Source: PALSA-505 sp036496025
GTDB lineage: Bacteria; Actinomycetota; Actinomycetes; Streptosporangiales; Streptosporangiaceae
Length of the DNA: 28,365 bases
Assembly: GCA_036496025.1 (NCBI GenBank)
Contig: DASXLW010000074.1
Span: forward strand, 1-28,365
Direction: 5' to 3'
Numbering within the stretch: the first letter of the stretch is position 1; each line of letters opens with the position of its first letter. Made by a program: the position numbers and the translations under genes. The notes beneath the pieces are model-generated. The model was not told the origin of the DNA, did no database searches, and saw only the letters and a list, made by a program, of their open reading frames with translations. Shown in pieces: positions 21,144 to 28,365 of this stretch.

Positions 21144-22346
21144 ATGAGGGACGACGAACAGAGGGCGGTAGAGCAGGCGCCCCCCGAAGCCGGCGGGGAC
21201 AAGCCGCAGACGCCCGCTGACGACAGCGTCCCGTCGGCCGACGGCCGGATCGCGTCCCCCGGCCGCCACGCCACGCCGGGCGACGGACGGGTCCCGCCAG
21301 ACGGCGCAGGAGGTTCTCAGGGCGGACCGGCCGCGGGACCGCAGCACGCGGGAAACGGGGAAAAGCCACCGGACGCCGGGCCCCCCGGCCAAGGTGAGCA
21401 AGGAAAAGACGCCCCGGACGAGGACAAATCCGACCAGGCCAAGGCCAAGGCTAAAGCCAAGCGCAAACACCGCGGCTCGTTCCTGCGTGAGCTGCCGATC
21501 CTGGTCGTGATCGCACTCGCCCTCGCGCTGATCATCAAGACCTACGCGTTCCAGGCGTACTTCATTCCGTCCGGATCCATGCAGAACACCCTGGCGATCG
21601 GCGACAAGGTCCTGGTCAACAAGATCGTCTATCATCTGCGGTCCATCCACCGCGGTGATGTCGTGGTGTTCAACGGCCAGGGATCGTGGAACCCGGGTCC
21701 GCCGCCTTCCACCCCCAACCCGTTCGACCGGCTCTACCACGCGGTCATCGGGCTATTCGGCGCCGCGCCGGGCCAGACGGACTACATCAAGCGCGTCATC
21801 GGTACTCCGGGCGATCATGTGGCCTGCTGCGACGCCCGGGGCCGGGTCACGGTCAACGGCGTGCCGCTCAACGAAAAGTCCTACCTCTACCCGGGGAACG
21901 CACCGTCGGCCATGCACTTCAGCATCACGGTGCCGCCCGGCCGGCTGTGGGTCATGGGAGACCACCGCGCGGTGTCGGACGATTCGCGGGATCACGAGGG
22001 GTTCCCCGGCGGCGGGACCATCCCGGAGAACGAAGTGGTGGGCCGTGCGTTCTGGATCGTCTGGCCGCCCAGCAGGTGGCGGGTGCTGTCGATCCCGGCC
22101 ACTTTCCAGCAGTCGGCCCTGAACTCGAACTCGAGCCAGTCCTCCGCGGCGCACGCGAGCGCGCCGGACCCGGACACGATGACGGTGCCGGCCGTCCCGG
22201 CCGCGCCGCTCTTCCCGCTCGCGGCTGGCCTCGCCGGGGCCGTTCCGCTGACCTGGGGCCAGCGGAAGCTGCGCGGAGGCGTTCAGCGACGGCTAGCCCG
22301 ACGGCGGCTCTCCCGGCGCAGGCTCCCCCTTTCCGGGCGCCGGTGA
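21144..22346 (+). CDS. lepB: Signal peptidase I
   Basis: This membrane serine protease removes signal peptides from exported proteins. The first 110 residues are charged, Pro/Gly-rich and probably disordered in the cytoplasm, ending in a basic patch (KAKAKAKRKHRG). A membrane helix follows (about 117-137, LPILVVIALALALIIK), then the catalytic Ser145 in PSGSM, Lys216 in YIKRVIG, and the conserved box GRLWVMGDHRAVSDDSRDH. A second hydrophobic stretch near the C-terminus (PLFPLAAGLAGAVPL) precedes an Arg-rich cytoplasmic end. At 400 residues it is longer than most. Streptomyces carries several tandem sip genes here; only one is present in this window. Confidence 0.95.
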   Translation: MRDDEQRAVEQAPPEAGGDKPQTPADDSVPSADGRIASPGRHATPGDGRVPPDGAGGSQGGPAAGPQHAGNGEKPPDAGPPGQGEQGKDAPDEDKSDQAKAKAKAKRKHRGSFLRELPILVVIALALALIIKTYAFQAYFIPSGSMQNTLAIGDKVLVNKIVYHLRSIHRGDVVVFNGQGSWNPGPPPSTPNPFDRLYHAVIGLFGAAPGQTDYIKRVIGTPGDHVACCDARGRVTVNGVPLNEKSYLYPGNAPSAMHFSITVPPGRLWVMGDHRAVSDDSRDHEGFPGGGTIPENEVVGRAFWIVWPPSRWRVLSIPATFQQSALNSNSSQSSAAHASAPDPDTMTVPAVPAAPLFPLAAGLAGAVPLTWGQRKLRGGVQRRLARRRLSRRRLPLSGRR

Positions 22347-22385
22347 GCGGGGCGCCTAGCCTGGCTGGGAGGGGCCGAACTCGCC

Positions 22386-22391
22386 TACCCT
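22386..22391 (+). promoter_or_regulatory. Candidate -10 box for rnhB
   Basis: TACCCT lies 10 nt before the rnhB ATG, with no Shine-Dalgarno in between; the mRNA would be leaderless or have a leader of only a few bases. Weaker than the four sites at 7-nt spacing. Confidence 0.3.
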
Positions 22392-22401
22392 TTTCGATGT
22401 C

Positions 22402-23265
22402 ATGACCAAGGTCCTCCGCGAACCCCTGCCCGGTTTCAGCGCCCGGTCCGGGCCGCCCCGGGGAAGGCTTCCCGGGTATACGCCGCGCGTTTCCGCCGGC
22501 CTCGACGCGTACGAACGGGTTCTCAACCGGGCCGGCCTGTCCCCGGTGGCCGGCATCGACGAGGCGGGCCGCGGCGCCTGCGCGGGCCCGCTGGTGGTCG
22601 CGGCGGTGGTGCTCGGCCCGGGCGGCCGGACCTCGGTACCCGGCCTGGCCGATTCAAAAGAGCTCCAGCCGCCGGCCCGCGAAGAGGTCTACCGGCACCT
22701 GGTCGCCACCGCGTTCGCCTGGCACGTCGTGGTCATCCCGCCCGGCGACATCGACCGGATCGGCCTGCATGTGTGCAACGTCACCGGGATGCGCCGGGCC
22801 CTGGCCGGCCTGCGCTGCAAGCCGGGTTTCGTGCTCACCGACGGGTTCCCGGTGCGCGGCCTCGGCGTCCCGTCGCTGGCCATGTGGAAGGGGGATCAGG
22901 TGGCGGCGTGTGTGGCCGCGGCGTCGATCCTGGCCAAGGTGACCAGGGACCGGATCATGACCGACCTGGACGAACGCCATCCGCAGTACGGGTTCGCCCA
23001 GCACAAGGGTTACTGCACGCCGGAACACGGCAAGACCCTGATGGAGCACGGGCCCTGCCCGTCTCACCGGTACTCGTACGTGAACGTGATCGACGCGGTC
23101 CGCGCCCGCGCCGGCCAGGGGCCGGTCCCGGTCCCGGACGTGACAGGCGATACTGAGGCTGAGCTGGCAGCACGCGTAAACGGCGTAGCGAGCGGCAACG
23201 ACACCCCAGGGGAGGTGAAGCGGCGTTCCCTCCCCGGCCTGACGGCCGGGGTCTGCCCGCCGTGA
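22402..23265 (+). CDS. rnhB: Ribonuclease HII
   Basis: RNase HII removes ribonucleotides from DNA and the RNA of RNA-DNA hybrids. The 287-residue protein has the catalytic D53-E54 in GIDEAGRGACAGPL, D147 in LTDGFP and D165 in WKGDQVAAC; the 18-residue spacing of the last two equals that of the E. coli acidic residues. SILAKVTRDRIM and HPQYGFAQHKGY complete the signature. The N-terminal 45 residues are an actinobacterial extension, and a 55-residue C-terminal tail is not conserved. The gene ends in a 4-bp overlap with a possible GTG start for the next gene. Confidence 0.95.
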   Translation: MTKVLREPLPGFSARSGPPRGRLPGYTPRVSAGLDAYERVLNRAGLSPVAGIDEAGRGACAGPLVVAAVVLGPGGRTSVPGLADSKELQPPAREEVYRHLVATAFAWHVVVIPPGDIDRIGLHVCNVTGMRRALAGLRCKPGFVLTDGFPVRGLGVPSLAMWKGDQVAACVAAASILAKVTRDRIMTDLDERHPQYGFAQHKGYCTPEHGKTLMEHGPCPSHRYSYVNVIDAVRARAGQGPVPVPDVTGDTEAELAARVNGVASGNDTPGEVKRRSLPGLTAGVCPP

Positions 23266-23270
23266 CTGCG

Positions 23271-23600
23271 ATGAGCGCAGAAGATCTCGAGAAGTACGAG
23301 ACCGAGATGGAACTGCAGCTGTACCGCGAATACCGGGATGTCGTGGGGCTGTTCAGCCATGTGGTCGAGACCGAGCGCCGCTTCTACCTCACCAACCAGG
23401 TCGAGTTGAACGTGCGGACCGCCGAGAACGGCGAGGTGTTCTTCGAGGTGACCATGCAGGACGCCTGGGTCTGGGACATGTACCGCCCGGCCCGCTTCGT
23501 GAAGAACGTCCGGGTGGTCACGTTCAAGGACGTCAACATCGAGGAACTGGCCAAGAGCGACTTGGACATGACCGACAGCAAGCAGGGCTTCACCACCTGA
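23271..23600 (+). CDS. DUF2469 family protein, function unknown
   Basis: A small acidic protein, highly conserved across actinobacteria and nearly always next to rnhB and yraN. The sequence MSAEDLEKYETEMELQLYRE, then YRDVVGLFSHVVETERRFYL and DAWVWDMYRPARFVKNVRVV, matches the family as I know it almost residue for residue. The ATG at 23271 gives the conserved N-terminus (109 residues); a GTG at 23262 overlapping the rnhB stop would add three residues and is a possible coupled start. No catalytic motif, membrane segment or known partner is evident. Its conservation and position suggest a housekeeping role connected with nucleic acids, but that is only inference. Confidence 0.92.
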   Translation: MSAEDLEKYETEMELQLYREYRDVVGLFSHVVETERRFYLTNQVELNVRTAENGEVFFEVTMQDAWVWDMYRPARFVKNVRVVTFKDVNIEELAKSDLDMTDSKQGFTT

Positions 23601-23729
23601 ACCCGGGGCCGGCGCGTACCTTTCTGCGCACCTCCTGCTCCTCCCTCCGGCCTGCTTTGGGCTATGTTTCAGCCTTCCGCGAGCCGATGTCGCGGTCAGG
23701 GTTCAGCCGCCGCGGTGCCGCGTCACTGG

Positions 23730-24599
23730 TCAGTCGGCCGTGTCGGGCGGGAACTCGGCTGGGTAGGGCTCGGCGAAGTCGGCGGAGCGGCTGACGGCGC
23801 GCCATTTGCGGTCCTCGGCCAGGAGCTGCTCGTCGAGCCGGATCGACCACTCGGCCGCGGTCACACCGAGCGGCAGGTGGTAGGGGATATCGCGGCGCTT
23901 GGCCACCTGGACGAGAATCTCGGCCGCGCGTACGGGGTCACCCGGGGGGCCGTCGGTGTTCTGCCGCAGCTGCGTGTTGACCGTACCGACGGTCTCGGCA
24001 TAGGTCTCGGGGATGTCACGGATGATCATCGATGAACCTGCCCAGTCGGTCTTGAAGCCGCTCGGCTCGACGACGATCACCTTGACGCCGAACGGCGCGG
24101 TCTCGGCCTGCAGCACGCGGCTGAAACCGTCGATGGCGAACTTGGCCGCCTGGTAGGAGGCGATGCCCGGCGAGCCGCCGACGCGCCCGCCCACGGACGA
24201 GAACTGCATGATCAGGCCGCCACCCTGCTCGCGGAGCAGGGGAATGGCCGCCTTCGAGACGTTGTAGACGCCCCAGAAATTGGTCTCGAACTGGGCGCGG
24301 AAGTCCGCATCGGTGGTGGTCTCGATGGGCGACACGTTCGCGTAGCCGGCGTTGTTGACGATCACGTCGAGGCAGCCGAAGTGCCCGCGGGCCGCGGCGA
24401 TGGCCGAGGCGGCGGCGGCCGGGTCGGTGACGTCGAGGGCGATGGGGTGGATGCTGTCGCCGTACTCGGCGCTGAGGTCGGCGAGCTGCTCGGGGTGGCG
24501 GGCGGTCGCGGCGACGAGGTCGCCGGCCTCGAGCGCGGCGCGCACGAGGGCGCGGCCGAAGCCGCGCGAGGAACCGGTGATGAACCAGATTTGCTTCAT
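23730..24599 (-). CDS. SDR-family NAD(P)-dependent oxidoreductase
   Basis: A classical short-chain dehydrogenase of 289 residues. It has the cofactor motif TGSSRGFG (8-15), NNAG (82-85), the serine region FSSVGGRVGG (about 133-142) and the catalytic pair Y149 and K153 (YQAAK). R34 after the second strand suggests NADP(H) preference. The C-terminal 40 residues contain a LDEQLLAEDRKWRAVSRS segment common in this subgroup. Substrate cannot be predicted. It is transcribed divergently from a TetR regulator 60 bp away, which probably represses it. In Streptomyces the DUF2469 gene and yraN are near neighbours, so this pair looks like an insertion. A TTGCAT-N17-TGTACT promoter ends 7 nt before the ATG. 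Confidence 0.93.
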   Translation of the reverse strand: MKQIWFITGSSRGFGRALVRAALEAGDLVAATARHPEQLADLSAEYGDSIHPIALDVTDPAAAASAIAAARGHFGCLDVIVNNAGYANVSPIETTTDADFRAQFETNFWGVYNVSKAAIPLLREQGGGLIMQFSSVGGRVGGSPGIASYQAAKFAIDGFSRVLQAETAPFGVKVIVVEPSGFKTDWAGSSMIIRDIPETYAETVGTVNTQLRQNTDGPPGDPVRAAEILVQVAKRRDIPYHLPLGVTAAEWSIRLDEQLLAEDRKWRAVSRSADFAEPYPAEFPPDTAD

Positions 24600-24659
24600 G
24601 CTCGTTAGTACAACACCGTTTCGTTAATAATGCAACCCGGTTGTGTTAGATTGAGGCTC
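24600..24659. promoter_or_regulatory. Divergent SDR/tetR promoter-operator region
   Basis: This 60-bp A/T-rich gap appears to hold two back-to-back promoters. On the minus strand TTGCAT (24630-24635) and TGTACT (24607-24612) are 17 bp apart and 7 nt from the SDR ATG. On the plus strand TTAATA (24624-24629) and TAGATT (24647-24652) are 17 bp apart and 7 nt from the TetR ATG. The palindrome CAACCCGGTTG (24633-24643) and the imperfect dyad ACAACACCG (24610-24618)/CGGTTGT (24639-24645, approximate pairing) overlap both promoters and are candidate operators for the TetR protein. Confidence 0.55.
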
Positions 24660-25313
24660 ATGGCGGCGCCGGACTTCCAGCGGGCACGCAGCGCCACGGC
24701 CAAGCAGCTGCGCGAGTCCGCGATCCTGGAGGCGGCGCGCGCGCTGGGGGCTGAGCGGGGCATCCGGCAGATCACGCTGACCGAGATCGCCGAGGCGGTC
24801 GGCATGCACAAATCGGCGATGCTGCGCTACTTCGAGACTCGGGAAGAGATTTTCCTGCGGCTGACCGCGGACGGGTGGCGCGAGTGGTCAAGGGCGCTGC
24901 GAACGGAGCTCGATGAGCTCGCGGCTCCGACGTCGGCGGCCGTGGCCGGGGTGTTCGCGAGCACGCTGGCGGCCCGCGGGTTGTTCTGCGACCTGCTCGC
25001 GCAGGCGCCGCTCAACCTGGAACGCCACGTTTCGCTGGACGCGGTACGCGCCTTCAAGCTCGTCACCCTGACCGAGGTCGACGCGATCGTGGCGGTGTTG
25101 AGGCGCCTGCTGCCCGGGCTGACCGAGCGCGACGGGGTCGACCTCATCGCGGCTGCGACCGCGCTGTCGGGCGCGTTCTGGCAGATGGCGACGCCCGGGC
25201 CTGAGGTCGCCGCGCTTTACCGGAGCGACCCTCGGCTCGCCCACGCGGTCGTCGACGTCGAACCGCGCGTCGCCCGGCTGCTGGAGGCCACGCTGCGGGG
25301 AATTCTCGGCTAG
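24660..25313 (+). CDS. TetR-family transcriptional regulator
   Basis: A 217-residue one-component repressor. The N-terminal helix-turn-helix (about residues 17-63) reads ESAILEAARALGAERGIRQITLTEIAEAVGMHKSAMLRYFETREEIF, a standard TetR DNA-binding domain. The C-terminal helical domain, which senses a ligand, is not assignable to a ligand class. The ATG at 24660 is preferred over an in-frame ATG at 24630 because it gives the usual short leader before the HTH, does not destroy the shared operator, and has a TANNNT box at 7 nt. Divergent orientation and a palindrome in the gap suggest that it represses the SDR gene and itself. Confidence 0.93.
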   Translation: MAAPDFQRARSATAKQLRESAILEAARALGAERGIRQITLTEIAEAVGMHKSAMLRYFETREEIFLRLTADGWREWSRALRTELDELAAPTSAAVAGVFASTLAARGLFCDLLAQAPLNLERHVSLDAVRAFKLVTLTEVDAIVAVLRRLLPGLTERDGVDLIAAATALSGAFWQMATPGPEVAALYRSDPRLAHAVVDVEPRVARLLEATLRGILG

Positions 25314-25580
25314 TCCCTGGCGGTGCCCGCGCCACCACCTCAGCCGATCCCACTGGCCGGGGGCGCTCTGAGCCTGACCGGCAGCCAACAGGCTTCGCCA
25401 CCTGATCCTCGGCCCGTGGCGCAACCCCCGGGCGCCCCCGTTCGCCCGCGCCGTAGCACAGCCGTACGACATCGCGGCCCGGATCTCCACAGCCCCTGGC
25501 GCCGGCCCGCCCGCCGTCCACAGCCCGCCGCGCCGTCTCCCGCGACGCCGCCGGTCCGGCCACTGTCGGAGGCGGAGGTG
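25314..25580 (+). other. Spacer upstream of yraN, Pro/Arg-rich if translated
   Basis: The 267 bp between tetR and yraN stay open in the yraN frame back to a GTG at 25323 and would encode about 86 Pro/Ala/Arg-rich residues unlike any YraN. I read this as untranslated sequence kept open by high GC, or less likely as an N-terminal extension. No clear promoter or hairpin is seen. Confidence 0.4.
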
Positions 25581-25943
25581 ATGGCGATGCGCCCCAAGGA
25601 TGCTTTGGGCCGCGATGGGGAGCAGGCCGCGGCCGCGTACCTGGAACGCAGCGGCCTGCGGATCCTGGCCCGCAACTGGCGGTGCTCGGAAGGCGAGATC
25701 GACATCGTGGCCGCCGAGCGCAGGGTGCTGGTCGTGTGCGAGGTGAAGACCCGATCCGGGACCAGGTACGGCACACCGCTCGAGTCGATCAGCCGGGCGA
25801 AGCTGCGCCGGCTCCGGCGCCTGGCCGTCCGCTGGCTGGCCGCGAACGGCGTGCTGTTTGACGAGGTGCGGGTCGACGCGGTCGGCGTCACCCGCGACCC
25901 GGCGGGCGGCTTCAGCATCGAGCACGTACGCGGGATCGGCTGA
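25581..25943 (+). CDS. yraN: YraN family protein (UPF0102), endonuclease-like fold
   Basis: YraN proteins have a restriction-endonuclease-like fold of unproven function and are often encoded next to comM-dprA. The 120-residue product has ALGRDGEQAAAAYLERSGLRILARNWR, then the D-ExK-type motif GEIDIVAAERRVLVVCEVKTR (D at about 40, E-V-K at about 54-56), typical of this nuclease superfamily. Starts at 25578 (GTG), 25581 (ATG) and 25587 (ATG) share a GGAGGCGGAGG ribosome region; 25581 is a compromise and 25587 is equally plausible. The stop overlaps the comM start (TGATG), so the two are translationally coupled. Confidence 0.9.
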   Translation: MAMRPKDALGRDGEQAAAAYLERSGLRILARNWRCSEGEIDIVAAERRVLVVCEVKTRSGTRYGTPLESISRAKLRRLRRLAVRWLAANGVLFDEVRVDAVGVTRDPAGGFSIEHVRGIG

Positions 25944-27685
25944 TGGCACTGGCGCGCACGCACTCGGTAGCCCTGGTAGGGGTGGAGGGCCATCCCGTCG
26001 CGATCGAGGCGGACATCGCGAACGGCCTGGTCGGGCTGCTGCTGGTCGGCCTGCCGGACACGGCGCTGCGGGAGGCGAGGGACCGGATCCGCGCCGCCAT
26101 CACCAACAGCCGCGAGCACTGGCCGCAGCGCAGGATCACGGTGGGGCTATCCCCGGCCAGCCTGCCGAAGCGCGGCAGCAGCTTCGACCTGGGCATAGCC
26201 GTGGCGATCGTGGCCGCGGCCGGCGCGGCTCCCGTGGCGGCCCTGGACCGGGCCGTCTTCCTCGGCGAGCTCGGCCTGGACGGCCGGCTGCATCCGGTCC
26301 GCGGCATCCTGCCCGCCGTGGCCGCCGCGGCGGGCGCGGGGTTCGACGAGGTGGTGGTGCCGCAGTCCAACGCTCCGGAGGCGGTCCTCGTGCCGGACAT
26401 GAGGGTGATCAGCGCGCCGAGCCTGACGGCCGTGCTCGGGTGGATCCGCGGCGACGGAGCGGACACTGGCCCGGACGCCGCGCGAGTTTTCGAGCCCGGC
26501 ACCGCGACCACGCCGGGCCCAGTCCTCGCGGATCCAGTCCTCGCGCGCCCGATCCTCGCGGGCCCGGCAGTCGGCCCGGTCGTCGCGGGCCCGGCCGCCG
26601 TGGGCGCCGCACGCGCCGGCGCCGCCGCGGGCGCCAGCCTGACCTCCGTGGGCGGCGACCGCGGGGTTGCCGCCCCGCGGCCCTCGACCGCCGCCCGGCG
26701 GCCCGCGGCCGCCGCCCCGCGGCCAGCCCTGGACCTGGCCGACGTGCTCGGCCAGCCGCTGGCCAGGCGCGCGGTCGAGATCTGCGCGGCCGGCGGCCAC
26801 CACCTCATGCTGCTGGGGCCGCCGGGGGCGGGCAAGACCATGCTCGCCGAGCGCATTCCCACCATCTTGCCGCCGCTGACCGCGGCGGCGGCGCTGGAGG
26901 TGACGTCCATCCATTCGATCGCGGGAACGCTACCCCCGGGCAGTCCGCTGATCACCGAGCCGCCGTTCTGCGGCCCGCACCACACGGCGACAAAGGCAGC
27001 CATTGTCGGCGGCGGCACCGGCATGATCCGCCCCGGGGCCGCGTCCCTGGCCCACATGGGCATCCTGCTGCTCGACGAGGCTCCGGAATTCGACCGGGAC
27101 GTGCTCGATGCGTTGCGCCAGCCGCTGGAGTCCGGCCAGGTCGTGCTGGCCCGCTCGGGGGTCACCGCCCGTTTCCCGGCCAGGTTCACCCTGGTGCTCG
27201 CGGCCAACCCGTGCCCGTGCGCCCGTGCCGGGAGCCAACGGGGTGCGTGTACATGCACACCGCTCGCCAGGCGCCGCTACCTGGGACGGCTGTCGGGCCC
27301 ACTGCTCGACCGGGTGGACGTGAAGGTCGAGGTCCTGCCGGTTGGCCGGGCCGAGTTGCTCGGTGACGGCGGGGCCGCGGAGCCGAGTCCGGTCGTGGCC
27401 GAACGGGTGGCGGCCGCGCGCCAGCGTACGGCGCACCGGCTGTCCGGCACCGCGTGGCGGCTGAATGCCGAGGTGCCGGGCAGCGCGCTGCGCCGCCGTT
27501 TCACCCCGGCGCCGGGTGCGCTGGCGCCGCTCGAGCGCGCCATGGAGCTGGGCGAGATCAGCGCGCGGGGCGTGGACCGGGTGCTGCGGGTCTCCTGGAC
27601 TCTCGCCGACCTGGCCGGCCGGCAACGGCCCGGCGCCGAGGACACCTGCTACGCGCTCGGGCTGTGGCTTGGGGTGGGGCTATGA
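25943..27685 (+). CDS. comM: YifB/ComM family Mg-chelatase-like AAA+ ATPase
   Basis: ComM is a hexameric helicase that promotes branch migration during natural transformation in Vibrio; the actinobacterial role is not established. The 580-residue protein has the N-terminal Lon-protease-like ChlI domain (HSVALVGVEGHPVAIEADIANGL, VGLPDTALREARDRIRAA, NSREHWPQ), the AAA+ core with Walker A GPPGAGKTM (292-300) and Walker B ILLLDEAPEF (D378, E379), a cysteine-containing segment (AANPCPCARAG, GACTCT) and the C-terminal Mg-chelatase domain (RVLRVSWTLADLAG). Between domains, residues about 170-265 form an Ala/Pro/Val repeat-like linker longer than usual for the family (about 500-540 residues). It overlaps yraN and dprA by one and four bases. 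Confidence 0.95.
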   Translation: MALARTHSVALVGVEGHPVAIEADIANGLVGLLLVGLPDTALREARDRIRAAITNSREHWPQRRITVGLSPASLPKRGSSFDLGIAVAIVAAAGAAPVAALDRAVFLGELGLDGRLHPVRGILPAVAAAAGAGFDEVVVPQSNAPEAVLVPDMRVISAPSLTAVLGWIRGDGADTGPDAARVFEPGTATTPGPVLADPVLARPILAGPAVGPVVAGPAAVGAARAGAAAGASLTSVGGDRGVAAPRPSTAARRPAAAAPRPALDLADVLGQPLARRAVEICAAGGHHLMLLGPPGAGKTMLAERIPTILPPLTAAAALEVTSIHSIAGTLPPGSPLITEPPFCGPHHTATKAAIVGGGTGMIRPGAASLAHMGILLLDEAPEFDRDVLDALRQPLESGQVVLARSGVTARFPARFTLVLAANPCPCARAGSQRGACTCTPLARRRYLGRLSGPLLDRVDVKVEVLPVGRAELLGDGGAAEPSPVVAERVAAARQRTAHRLSGTAWRLNAEVPGSALRRRFTPAPGALAPLERAMELGEISARGVDRVLRVSWTLADLAGRQRPGAEDTCYALGLWLGVGL

Positions 27686-28365
27686 CCACCGATACCCGGC
27701 GACAGCGGCACGCTCGCGCCGCGCTGACATACCTGGTCGAGCCCGGCGACCGCCTGCTGGGCGCGTTGCTGCGCGACCACGAGCCCGCCGACGTTGTCGC
27801 GGCCATCATCGCCGGGCGGCTTCCGGCCGGCCCTGCCGGAGCCCCCCGAGATCACGCCCGCGGGGCGGTGACCCGGGCGCTGCGGCGGTGGGCGGCCCGG
27901 GCCGCCGACATGCCGGCCGAATCCGATCTCGCCGAGTGGCACAAGCGGGGCGTCCGGCTGGTCTGCCCCGGCGAGCCCGAGTGGCCGAGCCAGCTGGAGG
28001 CGCTCGCCGACGCTGCCCCGTGCGCGCTGTGGCTGCGCGGGTCAGCCGACCTGCGGTTCGGCTGCCTGCGCTCGGTATCGGTGGTGGGATCGCGGGCCGC
28101 GACCGCCTACGGCGCCCACGTGGCCACCGAGCTGGCCGCCGGGCTCGGCGTCCGGGGCTGGACGGTGGTATCCGGCGGGGCGTTCGGGATCGACGGCAGC
28201 GCCCACCGCGGCGCCCTGGCCGCCGAGGGCCTGACCGTCGCGGTCCTCGCCTGCGGTGTCGACCGGCCCTATCCCGCCGGTCATACGGACCTGTTCGATG
28301 CCATCGCGGCCCATGGCGCCCTGGTCAGCGAGTGGCCGCCGGGCCGGAGGCCGACCAAGCACGGC
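27682..28365 (+). CDS. dprA: DNA-processing protein DprA (partial, runs off the window)
   Basis: DprA loads RecA onto incoming single-stranded DNA during transformation; it is also widespread in bacteria not known to be competent. The first 228 residues are visible. An N-terminal helical region (about 1-125, including LTYLVEPGDRLLGALL) is followed by the Rossmann-like DprA core: SVVGSRAATAYG, VVSGGAFGIDGSAHRGAL, VLACGVDRPYPAGH and GALVSEWPPGRRPTKHG. The C-terminal part of the core lies beyond the window. The ATG overlaps the comM stop (ATGA) and has GGGGTGGGG just upstream, so yraN-comM-dprA form a translationally coupled operon. Confidence 0.94.
   Translation, partial: MTTDTRRQRHARAALTYLVEPGDRLLGALLRDHEPADVVAAIIAGRLPAGPAGAPRDHARGAVTRALRRWAARAADMPAESDLAEWHKRGVRLVCPGEPEWPSQLEALADAAPCALWLRGSADLRFGCLRSVSVVGSRAATAYGAHVATELAAGLGVRGWTVVSGGAFGIDGSAHRGALAAEGLTVAVLACGVDRPYPAGHTDLFDAIAAHGALVSEWPPGRRPTKHG

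Noticed and set aside
23601..23729. Terminator between convergent DUF2469 and SDR genes
   Set aside because: No stem longer than a few base pairs could be found in this gap, so none is annotated.
25323..25580. 86-residue N-terminal extension of YraN
   Set aside because: Pro/Arg-rich, unlike YraN proteins, and the best ribosome site precedes 25581-25587.
25858..27366. 502-codon plus-strand open frame over yraN/comM
   Set aside because: Low-complexity shadow of ComM, which has intact Walker motifs in its own frame.
1..28365. tRNA, rRNA, SRP RNA, insertion sequences, integrases or phage genes
   Set aside because: None recognised anywhere in the window, including around the two accessory insertions.

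Overview
The window is a very GC-rich, densely coding stretch of an actinobacterial chromosome. Evidence for this: many GTG starts (one TTG), third-position G/C bias, actinobacteria-type proteins (a DUF2469 protein nearly identical to the family consensus, a small zinc-ribbon bL32, PII followed by GlnD), and a gene order matching the recG-coaD-rpmF-rnc-mutM-smc-ftsY-glnB-glnD-ffh-rpsP-trmD-rplS-lepB-rnhB-yraN-comM-dprA block I know from Streptomyces and relatives. Genus cannot be set from this window. I count 28 genes: 26 on the plus strand, and two on the minus strand that look like insertions into the conserved order.

Layout. 1-7.0 kb: recG, rsmD, coaD, yceD-rpmF, rnc-mutM, acyP (DNA repair, CoA synthesis, ribosome parts, RNA processing). 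7.1-12.8 kb: a 62-residue coiled-coil protein, a strong terminator hairpin, smc and ftsY. 12.9-16.2 kb: a minus-strand chloramphenicol phosphotransferase-like gene, then glnB-glnD preceded by a GlnR-box-like array; the ammonium transporter gene amtB, usually just upstream of glnB in actinobacteria, is absent. 16.2-21.1 kb: ffh, then the translation cluster rpsP-khpA-rimM-trmD and rplS. 21.1-23.6 kb: signal peptidase I, RNase HII, DUF2469. 23.7-25.3 kb: a divergent SDR oxidoreductase/TetR regulator pair inserted between the DUF2469 gene and yraN. 25.6 kb to the end: yraN-comM-dprA, overlapping genes linked to DNA processing and uptake; dprA runs off the window.

How the genes work together: FtsY and Ffh are the two protein GTPases of the SRP pathway, and signal peptidase I acts downstream on exported proteins. 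SMC organises the chromosome. GlnB and GlnD are the nitrogen-signalling pair. RsmD, RimM, TrmD, KhpA, RNase III, bS16, bL19 and bL32 serve ribosome and tRNA maturation.

I found no wholly new multi-gene system. The most notable observations are: (1) a TANNNT box exactly 7 nt before the start codon of four genes without a usable Shine-Dalgarno, suggesting leaderless mRNAs; (2) a perfect 12-bp hairpin that buries the khpA start codon at the rpsP stop; (3) low-complexity extensions or insertions in several core proteins (RNase III, bS16, SMC, Ffh, ComM, SPase I), with about 21 tandem heptad units in RNase III; (4) replacement of amtB by an antibiotic-phosphotransferase-like gene while GlnR-like half-sites remain before glnB; (5) compact back-to-back promoters for the SDR/TetR pair; (6) an 11-bp inverted repeat bracketing a -10-like box before ftsY.
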